64,000 nucleotides of DNA from Qipengyuania psychrotolerans (GTDB taxonomy: Bacteria; Pseudomonadota; Alphaproteobacteria; Sphingomonadales; Sphingomonadaceae). Positions 50,285 through 59,076 of this stretch are shown here, one piece after another. Location of the stretch: contig NZ_CP081297.1 of assembly GCF_019711355.1 (NCBI RefSeq), positions 2,563,001 to 2,627,000 of the forward strand, in the 5' to 3' direction. The notes beneath the pieces were generated by a model, which did not search any database, had not been told where the DNA came from, and saw only the letters and a program-made list of their open reading frames with translations. The position numbers and the translations under genes are program-made. How positions within the stretch are numbered: the stretch's first letter is position 1; every line of letters begins with the position of its first letter.

Positions 50285-50794
50285 ATGGGACAGCAAGGCG
50301 AACCTTCGGTCGAAGAAATCCTCGACTCGATCAAGAAAGTCATCGCGCGCGACAGCGAAGAGCGTAGCGAAATGATCGCCGACCGCCGCAAGCGCAGCGG
50401 CCTTGTCGCAAGCACTGCAGAACCTGCCGATGCCGAAGAAGCGGAAGAAGTTCTCGAGCTGGGCAATGAACTGGGCGAAGAACTGATCGTCGGCAGCGAT
50501 GATACCAGCCGCCCTGCCAATCACGACGAGCAGGTCTCTGATGACGAAGACGAGCATGCGCTGACCAAGGGCCACACCCACCAGGCCATGCGCGACAACT
50601 TCGCCGCTCTTGCCATGCTTTCGCAGCCGGGCAAGCAGCCGCAGATCGTGCGCCAGGGCGAAACTTCACTCGAAGGTCTCGTGCGCGAAATGCTGCGCCC
50701 GATGCTGGCGGAATGGCTTGATCAGAACCTGCCGGAAATGGTCGAGGAACTGGTCAAGGCAGAGATTGCGCGCATCGCCGGGAAGAAGGGCTAA
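50285..50794 (+). CDS. popZ: DUF2497 / PopZ-family polar organizing protein
   Basis: The 169-residue protein matches the PopZ/DUF2497 family: an N-terminal amphipathic helix GEPSVEEILDSIKKVIARD, an acidic middle (AEPADAEEAEEVLELG, DDTSRPANHDEQVSDDEDEH) and the C-terminal LEGLVREMLRPMLAEWLDQNLPEMVEELVKAEIARIAG. PopZ forms a polar matrix that anchors ParB and chromosome origins in Caulobacter. The helices at both ends and low-complexity acidic middle are as in the family. The ATG at 50285 is preceded by a CAGGGA-type site. Confidence 0.88.
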   Translation: MGQQGEPSVEEILDSIKKVIARDSEERSEMIADRRKRSGLVASTAEPADAEEAEEVLELGNELGEELIVGSDDTSRPANHDEQVSDDEDEHALTKGHTHQAMRDNFAALAMLSQPGKQPQIVRQGETSLEGLVREMLRPMLAEWLDQNLPEMVEELVKAEIARIAGKKG

Positions 50795-50838
50795 AGCCCT
50801 CTACCCTTGGCCTGAATGCCGCGCTACATACCGCGGCC

Positions 50839-52959
50839 ATGACATCACCTATCCGGGCCGCACTCCCGCTCGCCAGCGCATTTGCGCTACTCTCCACGCC
50901 GCTTGCCGCGCAGACAGAACGCGCGCCAATGAGCGCGCAGGATCTCGTCACCATGCCGCGCCTCGGCAGCCCGGCGGTCAATCCCGAAGGCACTGCTGCG
51001 GTCTACTCGGTAACTTTCACGGACCCTGAAAGTTACGAGCGCAGCAGCAAGATGTACCTGCGATCGCTCGACGATATCGAAAGCGCTCCAATCACGCTTG
51101 ATCTGGAGGGATCATCGGCCAGCTTCGGAGGTGACGGCTGGCTCTACTTCCTCGCTGATGGTGAAGGCGAAGATGCGCAAAGCCAGGTCTGGCGCGCGCG
51201 CATTGGCGGTGATGGTTCGGTATCCGGGAAATCGCAGGTTACCGCCCTTCCCCGCGCAGTCCATGGTTTCAGCGTAGCGCGCGGCGGCGGCAGCATCGCA
51301 ATCTGGACCGACATTGCGCGCAGTTGCATTCGCATCGATTGTGACGACAGCGCGAAAGCCTATCTGCCGGGACCGGGCGACGGACGCCTCTACGAAGGCG
51401 ACGCAGGCCTCTACCGCCACTGGGACACTTGGGAGACGCCCGGCACGCTGAGCCGCGTTTTCACCTTTCCCATCGAAAACGGCATCGCCTCCGGCAATGG
51501 AACACCTGTCGATGGCCCGCTGAGTGCTGGCGGCCCGAATGGCGATACGCCGACCATGCCGTTCGGCGGGGGCGAGGATGTCGCTTGGGCACCCGACGGA
51601 AGCGGGGTCTATTTCACGGCGCGCGAAGCCGGACCGAGCGAGCCTTACTCGACCAACCTCGACATCTGGTTCTCGGACCTTTCGGGCAAAGCGCCGGTCA
51701 ACCTGACGGCAGGCAATGAAGCGCTGGATGCACTTCCGACCCCGTCGCCCGATGGCCAGTATCTCGCTTATGTCGCGATGGCCCGCCCGACTTTCGAAGC
51801 AGACCGCCAGGTGGTTATGCTGAGGGATCTGACGTCCGGCGTGACGACTGCCCTGACATCGGAGTTCGATCGCAGCTTCAGCAGCCTCCAGTGGACGCCC
51901 GATTCGCGCTGGCTGGTGGCGGGCGCGCAGGACGTGCTCGACACCCCGCTATTTCGCATTGATCCGCGCAACGGGAATGTCGAACGGTTGGACCTCATGG
52001 CCGGCAACGAAGCCAATATCGGGGGCGTCACGGCGCTGCATGATGGCGGCCTGGTGTTCACGCGCAATTCCATCGGCGCACCGTCGGAAATGTATCTCGC
52101 ACGCGATTGGGGCCAGGCAAAACCGCTCACGCAAGTCGCCGCGCAGCACATGGGCAAGCTCGCGCCCGTTGTAGTGGAGAGGTTCAGCTTCGAAGGAGCG
52201 GACGGAGATACCGTCTGGGGGCAGATCACCAAGCTGGATGGTCAGACCGGCCCCATGCCAGCCATTCTCTATGTCCACGGCGGCCCGCAAGGTTCATTTA
52301 ATGATGGTTGGTCCAGCCGCTGGAACCCCCGTGTTGTCGCCAGCCAGGGCTATGCCGTGATCTCGGTCGATTTTCATGGATCGACGGGATACGGGCAAGA
52401 GTTCACCGACAGTATCCGCAACGACTGGGGCGGCAAGCCGCTGGTCGATCTGCAACTCGGCCTGGAAGCCGCGCTTGCACGCGACAGCCAGATTGATGGC
52501 ACCCGGACTTGTGCAATGGGTGCAAGCTACGGCGGCTACATGATGAACTGGATCGCCGGGCAGTGGCCTGACCGCTTCGATTGCCTGGTGCAGCATGACG
52601 GCCTGTTCGACATGCGCAGCTTCTATTACACGACCGAGGAGCTGTGGTTTCCCAAGTGGGAATTCGGGGGCAGCTATGCCGAGAACAGCGCCGCTTACGA
52701 ACGCTGGAATCCGGTGAATCATGTCGACAAGTGGCAGGCACCCATGCTGGTGATCACTGGTGAAAAGGACTTCCGCGTCCCCTATACGCAAGGCCTCGCC
52801 AGCTTCACCGCGCTGCAGGAACGTCAGATCCCCAGCCAGCTGCTCGTCTTCCCCGAAGAGAACCACTGGGTGCTCAACCCGAAAAACTCGCTGCAGTGGC
52901 ATAACACGGTTTTTGCGTGGCTCGACCGCTGGCTCAAGCCGGAAGCGCCGGGTGAGTAA
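50839..52959 (+). CDS. S9-family prolyl oligopeptidase, secreted
   Basis: The 706-residue protein has a signal peptide ([10 protein letters not shown]) and an N-terminal beta-propeller part followed by an alpha/beta hydrolase domain. The triad is Ser563 in GASYGGYMM, Asp644 in GEKDFRVP and His676 in EENHWV. It resembles dipeptidyl-peptidase-type S9 enzymes (acylaminoacyl peptidase branch) that work in the periplasm on small peptides. The stop overlaps the ferredoxin gene start by eight bases, an unexpected coupling. Confidence 0.92.
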   Translation: MTSPIRAALPLASAFALLSTPLAAQTERAPMSAQDLVTMPRLGSPAVNPEGTAAVYSVTFTDPESYERSSKMYLRSLDDIESAPITLDLEGSSASFGGDGWLYFLADGEGEDAQSQVWRARIGGDGSVSGKSQVTALPRAVHGFSVARGGGSIAIWTDIARSCIRIDCDDSAKAYLPGPGDGRLYEGDAGLYRHWDTWETPGTLSRVFTFPIENGIASGNGTPVDGPLSAGGPNGDTPTMPFGGGEDVAWAPDGSGVYFTAREAGPSEPYSTNLDIWFSDLSGKAPVNLTAGNEALDALPTPSPDGQYLAYVAMARPTFEADRQVVMLRDLTSGVTTALTSEFDRSFSSLQWTPDSRWLVAGAQDVLDTPLFRIDPRNGNVERLDLMAGNEANIGGVTALHDGGLVFTRNSIGAPSEMYLARDWGQAKPLTQVAAQHMGKLAPVVVERFSFEGADGDTVWGQITKLDGQTGPMPAILYVHGGPQGSFNDGWSSRWNPRVVASQGYAVISVDFHGSTGYGQEFTDSIRNDWGGKPLVDLQLGLEAALARDSQIDGTRTCAMGASYGGYMMNWIAGQWPDRFDCLVQHDGLFDMRSFYYTTEELWFPKWEFGGSYAENSAAYERWNPVNHVDKWQAPMLVITGEKDFRVPYTQGLASFTALQERQIPSQLLVFPEENHWVLNPKNSLQWHNTVFAWLDRWLKPEAPGE

Positions 52960-53335
52960 GCCGGAGAAGGAACTCGAAAAGGCGCGCAAGGCGTTTGCCA
53001 AGATTGGCGCCGGTTCGGTTGAACGCCAGATCTTCCTTTGCGCAGTCAGCGAGAAACAGAAATGTTGCTCCCGCGACGAAGGCAAGGCGGCCTGGAATTA
53101 CCTCAAGAAGAGGATGAAGGAACTCGGCCTCGTCGGGCGCGAGGCAAAGGTCCAGCGCAGCAAGGCGGATTGCCTGCAAATCTGCGCGAAGGGCCCCATC
53201 GCAGTCGTGTGGCCCGAAAACGTCTGGTATCACTCATGCAATGAGGAAGTTCTGGAGGCCATCATTCAGCGGCATCTGATTGGCGGCGTTCCGGTCGAAG
53301 AATACCGGCTGAGCGCGCCAGAGGACGCGATCTAG
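52952..53335 (+). CDS. Thioredoxin-like [2Fe-2S] ferredoxin
   Basis: The 127-residue protein has [58 protein letters not shown], which is the thioredoxin-like 2Fe-2S pattern (NuoE/Shethna type). It has Cys-x10-Cys plus C-x3-C and a G-P-x-x-x-V-W/Y-P-x-x-x-W-Y end. The start is a GTG inside the S9 peptidase gene. Its stop shares CTAG with the convergent gene. Redox partner unknown. Confidence 0.87.
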   Translation: MSKPEKELEKARKAFAKIGAGSVERQIFLCAVSEKQKCCSRDEGKAAWNYLKKRMKELGLVGREAKVQRSKADCLQICAKGPIAVVWPENVWYHSCNEEVLEAIIQRHLIGGVPVEEYRLSAPEDAI

Positions 53336-53637
53336 CTTCCGTCCTTGTCGCGCCAGCTGTCGCCGGTCGGGTCTTCGACCGATTCGTCATGACCCGTTCC
53401 CGATGACAGGAACACCAGGCCCATCAATGCGCCGGCCAGCAGCATGACGAAACCTATGCCAAGCGCGGTCGCGATATAATAATGGATCGAAGCGGCAATG
53501 CCCTGCTTGTAAAGCAGTGCCATCGCGATCGCGACGATGCCCACTGTAAGCAGGAACAGAAATCGCATTATTCGCCGGAACCGAGCCCACGCAAAGGCGG
53601 CTTGTTCTGGATCGTCGAGTGGCGATTTTTTGGTCAT
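53332..53637 (-). CDS. Hypothetical two-helix membrane protein, 101 residues
   Basis: The protein has hydrophobic segments [21 protein letters not shown] and [25 protein letters not shown] charged N-terminal region ([20 protein letters not shown]) and an acidic tail ([19 protein letters not shown]) flank them. It is convergent with the ferredoxin gene, overlapping in CTAG. It is divergent from the CBS protein with about 110 bases between starts. Similar small proteins occur in related bacteria, but no function is known. Confidence 0.65.
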   Translation of the reverse strand: MTKKSPLDDPEQAAFAWARFRRIMRFLFLLTVGIVAIAMALLYKQGIAASIHYYIATALGIGFVMLLAGALMGLVFLSSGTGHDESVEDPTGDSWRDKDGS

Positions 53638-53748
53638 GACGCCCTCATTGGCGATTGCGCGGTGGCTATTCAACGGACCATTTCACCACCGACTCGCATT
53701 TCTGCGCGAAAAATGGCATCCTGACGTCAGTTTTTCGAGGAGACGCGC

Positions 53749-54180
53749 GTGAATATCGGCACACTCATCCAAAACCGGGCCAGTTCGGACATCATCTCGG
53801 TCGATGGGGATCTGAACGTACGCGATGCAGTAAGGCTGCTTGCGGACAAGCGGATCGGTGCCATGCCCGTGATGCAGCATGGCCGTGTCGTGGGGATCTT
53901 TTCCGAGCGCGACGTGATCCACCGCTTGGCCGAGGAGGGGCAAAGTTGCCTCAACCACACGATCAGCGAAGTGATGACCTCACCTGCTATCACGGTGGAG
54001 CGCTCGACATTGGTTGATGATGCCCTCGAACTGATGACGCGGCGGCGCATTCGCCATCTTCCAGTCGTCGAGAACGACGCCATGTGCGGCTTCGTTTCCA
54101 TCGGTGACCTCGTCAAATCGTGTCTCGACGAAGTGCAGCACGAAGCAGAAGCGCTGCGCGAATACATCACGCACGCTTGA
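53749..54180 (+). CDS. Two-CBS-domain protein
   Basis: The 143-residue protein consists of two CBS motifs: VRDAVRLLADKRIGAMPVMQHGRVVGIFSERDVIHRL and VDDALELMTRRRIRHLPVVENDAMCGFVSIGDLVKS. A Bateman pair binds adenosine nucleotides to sense energy state. No other domain is attached. The start is GTG with a GAGGAG site seven bases ahead. It is followed by the A-type Fe-S carrier after 31 bases. Confidence 0.93.
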   Translation: MNIGTLIQNRASSDIISVDGDLNVRDAVRLLADKRIGAMPVMQHGRVVGIFSERDVIHRLAEEGQSCLNHTISEVMTSPAITVERSTLVDDALELMTRRRIRHLPVVENDAMCGFVSIGDLVKSCLDEVQHEAEALREYITHA

Positions 54181-54211
54181 GCCTCGGGGCCGGGCTCACT
54201 ACATAAGGCTC

Positions 54212-54541
54212 ATGGCCGAAATGCTCACCCTCACCCCGTCCGCTGCCGCACGCGTGGCTGCGATTGCTGCAAAGCAGGCCAAGCCAGCAGTTCTACGGCT
54301 TTCCGTCGAAGGGGGCGGGTGCTCTGGCTTCCAGTACAAATTCGATCTGGCAGATGGGCCCGAGGCCGACGACAGCGTCAGCGAAACGGATGGTGTGAGC
54401 CTGGTGGTCGATCCGATCAGCCTCGATCTGGTTGCCGGTAGCAAGGTTGATTTCGTGGAATCGCTTGGCGGTGCTGCGTTCAAGGTGGAAAATCCGCAAG
54501 CTGCCGCTGGATGCGGATGCGGTTCAAGCTTCGGCATTTAG
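54212..54541 (+). CDS. A-type iron-sulfur carrier (ErpA-like), outside the suf operon
   Basis: The 109-residue protein has the A-type pattern MLTLTPSAAARVAAIAA, VEGGGCSGFQYKFDLAD and a C-terminal GCGCGSSF, with three cysteines (the C-x-C pair at the end). It is a paralogue of the carrier in the suf operon but differs in the N-terminal half. It may deliver clusters to essential enzymes as ErpA does. The start at 54212 is set by the family N-terminus. Confidence 0.93.
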   Translation: MAEMLTLTPSAAARVAAIAAKQAKPAVLRLSVEGGGCSGFQYKFDLADGPEADDSVSETDGVSLVVDPISLDLVAGSKVDFVESLGGAAFKVENPQAAAGCGCGSSFGI

Positions 54542-54579
54542 GTTAGACCCGCGCACCTGTTTCGGGCATCAGTCAGCCC

Positions 54580-55365
54580 ATGCGTATCGCCAGCTTCAAC
54601 ATCAACGGTATCAAAGCCCGCCTTCCCCGCCTCAAGGAGTGGCTCGAGGAAACCCGTCCAACCGTCGCCTGCCTGCAGGAAATCAAGACGATGGACGAAG
54701 GCTTTCCCGCCGAAGAGCTGGAGGAAATCGGCTACCACTCGATCTGGCACGGGCAGAAGAGCTTCAATGGCGTCGCGATCCTGGCTGACGGGGTGAAACC
54801 TGTCGAAATTCAGCGCGGCCTCGGTATCGATGGCCCCAAGGAAGGCGAGGGCGAACAGTCCCGCTATCTGGAAGCAGACGTGAACGGCGTGCGGATCTGC
54901 AATCTCTACCTGCCGAACGGCAATCCGCACCCCGGGCCCAAGTTTGATTACAAGCTGGCGTGGATGGCGAAGCTGCGCGACCGGATGCGCACAGTGTGGG
55001 AAGAAGAGGTTCCCGCGGTCGTTCTTGGCGATTTCAACGTCATTCCGGAAGACAAGGATGTCTGGTCGCCCAAAGCCATGGCTTCGGACGCGCTCATGCA
55101 GCCCGAATCGCGTGATGCGTACAAGCGGATGCTGGGTGATGGCTGGACCGACGCCATCGATACGCTCAATCCGCGTGGCGGAGTGTGGACATATTGGGAT
55201 TACCAGGCCGGCGCGTGGCAGCGTGATCACGGCTTCAGGATCGATCACCTCCTGTTGTCGCCCGAATTGGCCGATCGCATGGAAGCCGCCGGGGTCGACA
55301 AGGAATATCGCGGCCGGGAGAAAGCCAGCGACCATTCGCCGGTCTGGGTCCAAGTTCGCGATTAA
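54580..55365 (+). CDS. xth: Exodeoxyribonuclease III
   Basis: The 261-residue AP endonuclease/3'-5' exonuclease has MRIASFNINGIKARLPRLKEWL (N-terminal Asn), ACLQEIKT (catalytic Glu), YLPNGNPHP (catalytic Tyr), VVLGDFNVIP (D-x-N) and RIDHLLLSPELAD with DHSPVWV (catalytic Asp-His). It repairs abasic sites in DNA. Length normal. It is followed by a hairpin shared with the convergent wall hydrolase gene. Confidence 0.95.
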   Translation: MRIASFNINGIKARLPRLKEWLEETRPTVACLQEIKTMDEGFPAEELEEIGYHSIWHGQKSFNGVAILADGVKPVEIQRGLGIDGPKEGEGEQSRYLEADVNGVRICNLYLPNGNPHPGPKFDYKLAWMAKLRDRMRTVWEEEVPAVVLGDFNVIPEDKDVWSPKAMASDALMQPESRDAYKRMLGDGWTDAIDTLNPRGGVWTYWDYQAGAWQRDHGFRIDHLLLSPELADRMEAAGVDKEYRGREKASDHSPVWVQVRD

Positions 55366-55375
55366 CCCGGAAATG

Positions 55376-55410
55376 AAAAAGGGCCGCCACGCGTGATGCG
55401 CGGCAGCCCT
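55376..55410 (-). terminator. Terminator of the wall hydrolase gene, shared with xth
   Basis: On the minus strand AGGGCTGCC(GC)GCA pairs with TGCGTGGCGGCCCT-type sequence around a short loop, ending in TTTTT (A-run at 55376-55380). The imperfect stem GGGC-GCC and CGC/GCG is stabilised by two mismatch-flanked helices. On the plus side the T-run is absent, so it mainly serves the leftward gene. Confidence 0.7.
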
Positions 55411-55435
55411 TCCCTAAATCTCTGGAAGCCGGCGC

Positions 55436-56089
55436 TCAGCGATAAAAGATGTGAGTCTTGATCGTTGCGCGGGCAGTCTTGCGTTTGGCCCAGCTGGGGC
55501 GAACGTAATTGGCGTGGAAGTACAGCGAATCGTCAGCTTCGCTTTCCCACATGCCCTGGTGGGCAATGCGGGCGATCGACTTCGCGCGTTTCCATGCAGC
55601 CGAGCCTTGCTTGATCTGCGGCATGGAGCCGCCGCGAACGAAGCTGAACTGGGCACGCTGGTAAACAACACCGCAGTAGCTCGAGGGGAACTGGCGCGAT
55701 TCGCTGCGATTGATGACCACTTGCGCAACCGCGAGCTGGCCTTCGAGCGGCTCGCCGCGGGCTTCGAAATAGATGGCACCGGCGAGGCAGCGCATTTCCT
55801 CTGACAGTTTACCTGACGAAGGGACGGATTGGACGAGCTGGTGCAGGGTTTCCGCCTGCGGAGCATCGACGAGAATTTCTTGATCGGATTCCGGCTCGGC
55901 CGGAACTTCCTGAACCACTTCGCCTTCGACGAAAACCGGCACGACCTCATCGGTCAGGGCGGTTTCGGAGACGATGGATTCTGCGTTCGCTTCGGCAGCG
56001 AAGGCAGTGGCGCCGGTTTCTTCTAAACCGGCAAAGCTTGCAACAAGCATCACGGCAGCTGCCGCGGTGGCAATATAAGTCTTTCGCAT
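55436..56089 (-). CDS. SleB-type cell wall hydrolase
   Basis: The 217-residue protein has a signal peptide and a variable acidic linker, then a Hydrolase_2 domain from about residue 95. Signatures are CLAGAIYFEARGEPLEGQLAVAQVVINR with the catalytic Glu, CGVVYQRAQFSFV, and DSLYFHANYVRPSW. It is a lytic transglycosylase-like family that cleaves peptidoglycan, active outside the inner membrane. The 199-base gap before its start (to the DUF1491 gene stop) includes the promoter; nothing else is seen in it. Confidence 0.88.
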   Translation of the reverse strand: MRKTYIATAAAAVMLVASFAGLEETGATAFAAEANAESIVSETALTDEVVPVFVEGEVVQEVPAEPESDQEILVDAPQAETLHQLVQSVPSSGKLSEEMRCLAGAIYFEARGEPLEGQLAVAQVVINRSESRQFPSSYCGVVYQRAQFSFVRGGSMPQIKQGSAAWKRAKSIARIAHQGMWESEADDSLYFHANYVRPSWAKRKTARATIKTHIFYR

Positions 56090-56288
56090 TTTTCCGAGTG
56101 ACTAAGCGGTGAGCTCACTGTCGCAGGTCGGTATCCGTGGTGCATTACCTGCACCGTAACTATGGATCGTTTGCGTACCTGCCGCTTGCTCCCCGTCTGC
56201 GTGCTAGCTTGCTGACCCCATTGTCATCCAAAGCCGCCTACGCATCGAAGCTGAGGGGCCAGATAGTCACATTTGAAACCTTGTCAAG

Positions 56289-56627
56289 TTAACGGGGAAC
56301 CATTTCGACGAAGCGTTCCATTTCGGGGCCATCCAGTTCCAAAATCCAAAGATCAGGGTCCTGTTCGCCTCTCCGGCGCACATAATCATCGAATTCGTGT
56401 TTTTTTTCAGGGTCTTGCATCCTGGTGCAGACGAAGCGGCGACTGCCGTCCAACTGGGGCATTCGCTCCCAGAGCATTGTATTTTTGCCACTTTGCGTGG
56501 TTAATACGGCCAAGGTTCCAGCGTCGCGTTCCCCCTTGTGCAACACGGTTGCGAACCCGCCTGCGGCCTGGACAATGCGGATCAGGCCGGAAACTTCGAG
56601 GTGGGTGGGGAGCCGCGCGTCTTCCAT
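56289..56627 (-). CDS. DUF1491 family protein
   Basis: The 112-residue protein matches DUF1491: RLPTHLEVSGLIRIVQAAGGFATVLHKGERDAGTLAVLTT, MLWERMPQLDGSRRFVCTRMQDPEKKHEFDDYVRRRGEQDPDLWILELDGPEMERFV. This is an alphaproteobacterial domain of unknown function with a compact alpha-beta fold. It is 8 bases downstream of the thioesterase gene and on the same strand, so the two are likely co-transcribed. Confidence 0.85.
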   Translation of the reverse strand: MEDARLPTHLEVSGLIRIVQAAGGFATVLHKGERDAGTLAVLTTQSGKNTMLWERMPQLDGSRRFVCTRMQDPEKKHEFDDYVRRRGEQDPDLWILELDGPEMERFVEMVPR

Positions 56628-56635
56628 ATCGCTGT

Positions 56636-57094
56636 TCAGCCTGAATATCCGTCCAGGCCTGAAAGGGGGATGTGCGACTTCATGAAGGTGCCCGTTCCGC
56701 GGCCGATTTCGTCGCCTTCCTCGTCAATCAATCGGGATTCGGCGACGAACACCCGCCGCTTGCCGCTGACCCAGCGCCCCTCGGCGACGACCTTGCCCTC
56801 ACGTACGGGCTTGGTGAAGTGGAGGTTGAATGAGGTGGTCAGCAGGAAGCGGTCGGTCACAAGCGTATTCGCCGCGTAAAATGCCGCATCGTCGAGCATC
56901 TTGAAATAAATCGTTCCGTGCGCCGCCCCCGCAGCATGGTACACCGATTCGGTCACATCGAAAGTGATCCGCGAACGCCCCTCGCCGGTTATCTCAAGCT
57001 TCGATGCAAACACTGCGTTTATCGGAGCGCTCGCATATAACCCCTCCAGCGCGTGCCAATGCCGCCGCTGGCCGCTATCCGACGAATCTGCCAT
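56636..57094 (-). CDS. Hotdog-fold thioesterase (PaaI type)
   Basis: The 152-residue protein has the hotdog core: NAVFASKLEITGEGRSRITFDVTESVYHAAGAAHGTIYFKMLDDAAFYAANTLV, followed by TTSFNLHFTKPVREGKVVAEGRWVSGKRRVFVAESRL and the final strand. PaaI-type proteins hydrolyse acyl-CoA esters; the substrate is unknown. Its stop is near the DUF1491 start and its start is 12 bases after the HPF gene stop, all leftward. Confidence 0.85.
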   Translation of the reverse strand: MADSSDSGQRRHWHALEGLYASAPINAVFASKLEITGEGRSRITFDVTESVYHAAGAAHGTIYFKMLDDAAFYAANTLVTDRFLLTTSFNLHFTKPVREGKVVAEGRWVSGKRRVFVAESRLIDEEGDEIGRGTGTFMKSHIPLSGLDGYSG

Positions 57095-57106
57095 TTTCTT
57101 CCCAGC

Positions 57107-57676
57107 CTAGCGCGGCTCGACCCAGCCGATCGAACCGTCAGGGCGGCGATAGACCATATTGTGCACTTCGGTCGCACCGTTCTTGAACAGCAGGGCGGTG
57201 GTGTTCTGCAGATCCAGCAGCATGACCGCATCTGCGACCGAGCATTCCGGGATCATGGCGCTGGTTTCCGCGATTACCGGCGGGCTATCTTCGGTGATTT
57301 CTTCTTCGGTGTCCGGCTCTGGCGCGGCGAAAATGGTGTAGGCCGCTTCCTCTTCGCGCATGGCGTGCTGGGCTTGTTCGTGACGGTCCTTGATCCGCCG
57401 CTTGTAGCGCCGCAACTGCTTCTCGATCTTGCCAGCTGCCTGGTCGAACGCCTGGTGCACATCATGCGCCTCGGCGTGTCCCTTCAGGATGAGTCCCTGC
57501 ATGACATGGGTCACGATATCCGAGGAGAACGCCCCACCCGCCGCCTTTCCGAAAGTGATATGCGAGGAGATCGCGCGACTGAAATGTTTGTCGACGATGC
57601 CCTGCATGCGGTCTTCGACATGCGACTGCAGCGCAGCCCCGGTGTCGATCTGATGGCCTGAGACGCGGATATCCAT
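57107..57676 (-). CDS. hpf: Ribosome hibernation promoting factor, long form
   Basis: The 189-residue protein has an N-terminal HPF domain (residues 1-105): DIRVSGHQIDTGAALQSHVEDRMQGIVDKHFSRAISSHITFGKAAGGAFSSDIVTHVMQGLILKGHAEAHDVHQAFDQAAGKIEKQLRRYKRR. It has the long-form C-terminal domain after a linker, near DAVMLLDLQNTTALLFKNGATEVHNMVYRRPDGSIGWVEP. The long form joins two 70S ribosomes into 100S dimers in stationary phase. A spacer of 69 bases separates it from dnaQ. Confidence 0.93.
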   Translation of the reverse strand: MDIRVSGHQIDTGAALQSHVEDRMQGIVDKHFSRAISSHITFGKAAGGAFSSDIVTHVMQGLILKGHAEAHDVHQAFDQAAGKIEKQLRRYKRRIKDRHEQAQHAMREEEAAYTIFAAPEPDTEEEITEDSPPVIAETSAMIPECSVADAVMLLDLQNTTALLFKNGATEVHNMVYRRPDGSIGWVEPR

Positions 57677-57745
57677 ATGCTTATTCTCCTTTATCGCACC
57701 CAGACGATCCCTGATCCGGCCCCGTCCGCCGGACTTGACGTTGAC

Positions 57746-58432
57746 CTATCCCCAAAGAGGGTTTTCGATCCCGGTCATGAATTTCCTGTGCCGCGCAAGT
57801 TCGTCCTCGCTCGGCGCATGATGGCGCGGCTCCCGCCGGGGGCGGTCCGGTGCCTGGCGCACCGCAACCACGTCCTCCTGCGCCGCCTTCGCGCGTTCTG
57901 CCGCAAGTTCGAGACCGATCTGGCGGCCGCCCTTGAGTTCGACATATACCTGCGCGAGCAATTCGGCGTCGAGCAGGGCACCGTGCTTTACCCGGTGGCT
58001 GCGGTCGATCCCGTAGCGCGAGCAAAGTGCATCGAGCGACAGTTTCGCGCCGGGGTGCCTTTTCTTGGCAAGGGCGACGGTATCGACCATTCTGCTGGTG
58101 CAAATCGCTTCACGTTCGCAAATGGCGAGCTCGGCATTGAGAAAGCCGAAGTCGAAGCCTGCGTTGTGCGCGACAAGGGGCGAATCGCCGATAAAATCCA
58201 GCAGTTCGTGCGCTGTATTACGGAACAGTGGCTTGTCAGAAAGAAACGCTGCTGAAAGGCCGTGCACCGCTTCTGCGCCGGCAGGCATGTCTCTTTCCGG
58301 ATTGTAGTAAGCGTGGAACACCTCTCCTGTAGGGACGAGGTTGAACATTTCGACGCAGCCTATTTCAACCATCCGGTCACCCTTCTTGGGGTCCAGTCCG
58401 GTTGTTTCGGTATCAAAAACGATCTCACGCAT
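57746..58432 (-). CDS. dnaQ: DNA polymerase III epsilon subunit (proofreading exonuclease)
   Basis: The 228-residue protein is the DEDDh 3'-5' exonuclease: IVFDTETTGLDP (D-x-E), LVAHNAGFDFGFLN (ExoII D) and KHGALLDAELLAQVY (H and D of ExoIII). C-terminal residues provide the polymerase-binding tail (PRREPRHHAPSEDELAR). It proofreads replication by DnaE. It is first of the set of leftward genes close to the probable origin, as in Caulobacter (dnaQ, coaE, aroE, maf, PPDK regulator). Confidence 0.94.
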   Translation of the reverse strand: MREIVFDTETTGLDPKKGDRMVEIGCVEMFNLVPTGEVFHAYYNPERDMPAGAEAVHGLSAAFLSDKPLFRNTAHELLDFIGDSPLVAHNAGFDFGFLNAELAICEREAICTSRMVDTVALAKKRHPGAKLSLDALCSRYGIDRSHRVKHGALLDAELLAQVYVELKGGRQIGLELAAERAKAAQEDVVAVRQAPDRPRREPRHHAPSEDELARHRKFMTGIENPLWG

Positions 58433-58473
58433 TGAGCGGAGTATCGGACTCGTGCTGGCGGATTACAAGCGAT

Positions 58474-59076
58474 TTAGCTGCGGCCCTGATCACGGAGGTG
58501 GTCAATCAGAGTACGAACCGATGCTTCCGTCTCGGCGAGGGGAGTGCCGGTATCGATTACGTAATCGGCCCGTTCGCGCTTTTCCGCATCGGGAACCTGC
58601 AGCGTGAGGATGTGGGCGAATTTGTCTGGAGTCATACCCGGACGGGCGAGCACGCGCTCACGCTGGGTTTGTGCTGGTGCCGACACCACGACGACCACAT
58701 CGACCGCTTCGTGGCCGCCCTTTTCGAACAGTAGCGGAATGTCGAACACCACCATGTCCTGGCCTGCATGCTCGATCAGGAATGCACCGCGCCGCTTGGC
58801 GACTGCAGGGTGAACAATGGCCTCGAGCCGGCCGAGAGCTTCCGGGTCGCCGAACACTTGCTGCCCCAACGCATCGCGAAGGACGCCTTCATCGCCGGTA
58901 CTGCCCGGAAATTCAGCTTCGATGGCCGGCACCAGTTCTCCGCCCGGTCCCTGCATGGCGCGCACTTCCTTGTCCGCGTCGAATACCGGCACTCCGGCAC
59001 GTTCGAACATGTCCGCGACTGTGCTCTTGCCCATGCCGATCGATCCGGTGAGGCCAATGAGGAGCGGGCGGGTCAT
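58474..59076 (-). CDS. coaE: Dephospho-CoA kinase
   Basis: The 200-residue P-loop kinase performs the last step of coenzyme A synthesis. It starts LIGLTGSIGMGKSTVADMF (Walker A) and contains VPVFDADKEVRAM, HPAVAKRR, FDIPLLFEKGG and YVIDTG. Length normal. The start overlaps the aroE stop by four bases (ATGA). Confidence 0.95.
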   Translation of the reverse strand: MTRPLLIGLTGSIGMGKSTVADMFERAGVPVFDADKEVRAMQGPGGELVPAIEAEFPGSTGDEGVLRDALGQQVFGDPEALGRLEAIVHPAVAKRRGAFLIEHAGQDMVVFDIPLLFEKGGHEAVDVVVVVSAPAQTQRERVLARPGMTPDKFAHILTLQVPDAEKRERADYVIDTGTPLAETEASVRTLIDHLRDQGRS

